The position numbers and the translations under genes were made by a program. From Rhizobacter sp. (GTDB lineage Bacteria > Pseudomonadota > Gammaproteobacteria > Burkholderiales > Burkholderiaceae_C): 12,434 nt of DNA. Below, piece by piece: positions 11,852-12,434 of this stretch. The DNA lies in contig JANYFX010000639.1 of the NCBI GenBank assembly GCA_025359585.1, forward strand, positions 1 through 12,434, in the 5' to 3' direction. The notes below the pieces were generated by a model. It did no database searches. It was not told where the DNA came from and saw nothing but the letters and a program-made list of their open reading frames with translations. Each line of letters begins with the position of its first letter. The first letter of the stretch is position 1.

Positions 11852-12434
11852 ATGAAATCGATTCTTACGATTTGCACACTGCTCGCAACCCAGGTTGCGT
11901 TGGCTGAAACAACGGTCAGCACCCCTGCTGTCGGCGCATGGACGCTCAAGCGCGGCAACACGACCGTTTCAAGCGCAACAGGCCCGATCGGCGATTGCAG
12001 GGCGAGGGCGTCTGCGGATGCCGAGTCGCGCAGCGCGGGAGCGACCTACACCTGCACACAACCCGAAACGCTCACGGTCACTTACACCGTCGCGCCGGTG
12101 CAATGCAGCGGCACGCAACCCGCCAGCGACACACAGCAGGCAACGTGCCCGAGCGGCAGCTTCGGCACCTTCACGCAGACTCGCAGCTACAGCGCCAACC
12201 CCTCACCGACTTGCTGGCAGCCTGGTGCATGGGCGCCCACGACACCGGCGGCGGGCGCCTGTTCGACCACTGCGCCGAGCGGCACTTTTGTGACGACCTT
12301 CGACACCACCGAAACCCCGTTGAGCGAAGGCGGTGCGTGGAGACGATCGAACAACCCGTGGACGAACGTGAAGGTACAGAATGGCGTAGCTGTCGTCGTA
12401 GCCGTTTGTCACGCCGTTGGTGCCGAAGGCCACG
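11852..12434 (+). CDS. Secreted Cys/Thr/Ser-rich protein, 5' part, disturbed at its end
   Basis: An open frame of 194 codons that runs off the window. A CGGAGA ribosome site lies 5 nt before the ATG. Residues 1-18 form a Sec signal peptide (ending QVALA before ETT). Residues ~19-145 are Thr/Ser/Pro-rich with six mature cysteines (49, 68, 85, 99, 121, 137). They include a CPSGSFGTFTQTRSYS...PTCW segment and a PGAWAPTTPAAGAC segment, a repeat type I recall from betaproteobacterial surface and phage-tail-like proteins. From ~150 a new domain begins (TFDTTETPLSEGGAW...NPWTNVKV), like the start of a laminin-G/concanavalin-like beta-sandwich. After Val175 the frame continues as an implausible VVVAVCHAV stretch because the DNA from about 12377 seems inverted. 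The true protein is expected to be longer and different there. Confidence 0.72.
   Translation, partial: MKSILTICTLLATQVALAETTVSTPAVGAWTLKRGNTTVSSATGPIGDCRARASADAESRSAGATYTCTQPETLTVTYTVAPVQCSGTQPASDTQQATCPSGSFGTFTQTRSYSANPSPTCWQPGAWAPTTPAAGACSTTAPSGTFVTTFDTTETPLSEGGAWRRSNNPWTNVKVQNGVAVVVAVCHAVGAEGH
12377..12434 (-). other. Apparently inverted 58-bp tail carrying the next part of the same protein domain
   Basis: The minus strand from 12433 to 12377 encodes VAFGTNGVTNGYDDSYAIL, exactly 19 codons. That is the continuation expected after the plus-strand PLSEGGAW...WTNVKV in the LamG-like domain (pattern W..V....G.A.GT....YDDS.A.L, recalled). On the minus strand the likeness stops at 12377, where the plus-strand likeness also stops at 12376. 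This points to a junction at 12376/12377 joining DNA in opposite orientation. Confidence 0.6.

Noticed and set aside
11284..11961. 225-codon minus-strand frame downstream of the tRNA
   Set aside because: It runs antisense to the signal peptide and ribosome site of the secreted protein, has no ribosome site, and has Arg-rich shadow composition.
11895..12293. 132-codon plus-strand frame inside the secreted protein gene
   Set aside because: It is an Arg/Ala-rich shadow of the frame that has a signal peptide and a ribosome site.

Overview
The window reads as chromosomal DNA of a high-GC betaproteobacterium of the order Burkholderiales (Rubrivivax/Leptothrix/Ideonella-like). The basis is the GC-rich codon use, a small Trp-rich protein of a type I know from this group, a c8-type cytochrome, and the LysR - lgt arrangement divergent to ilvD. 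The genus is inferred, not proven. Most of the window is ordinary, densely packed core metabolism. The unusual parts are the operator at ~1.59 kb, the SDR active site, and the last ~1.3 kb.

Region 1 (1-5050) is an acyl-CoA catabolism locus. Two minus-strand genes, a short-chain dehydrogenase/reductase and the N-terminal part of a biotin-dependent acyl-CoA carboxylase beta subunit, diverge from a plus-strand thiolase - FadB-type multifunctional enzyme pair. The ~100 bp divergent control region carries an 18-bp near-perfect palindrome that looks like a TetR-family operator, and a candidate sigma70 promoter for the thiolase. The carboxylase plus SDR next to beta-oxidation enzymes suggests breakdown of branched or isoprenoid-type acyl-CoAs (inference). 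A strong bidirectional terminator closes the region.

Region 2 (5070-7561) holds a periplasmic c-type cytochrome (minus), a divergent 88-aa small Trp-rich membrane protein (plus), and ilvD, dihydroxy-acid dehydratase (minus), convergent with the Trp-rich gene.

Region 3 (7561-11185), all plus strand, holds a LysR regulator divergent from ilvD, lgt (prolipoprotein diacylglyceryl transferase), a periplasmic TPR protein overlapping lgt by 4 nt, dnaQ (DNA polymerase III epsilon), and a tRNA-Val(CAC) with encoded CCA. The -10 box of the tRNA promoter appears to contain the dnaQ stop codon.

Region 4 (11186-12434) looks accessory. A gene-poor stretch of ~666 bp lies downstream of the tRNA. It is followed by the start of a secreted, Cys/Thr/Ser-rich protein that runs off the window. 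Its last ~58 bases appear to be inverted: read on the minus strand they continue the same protein domain that the plus strand was encoding. This is either a fold-back assembly or amplification chimera at a contig edge or a real local inversion. I found no CRISPR array, insertion sequence, complete defence system or prophage gene.
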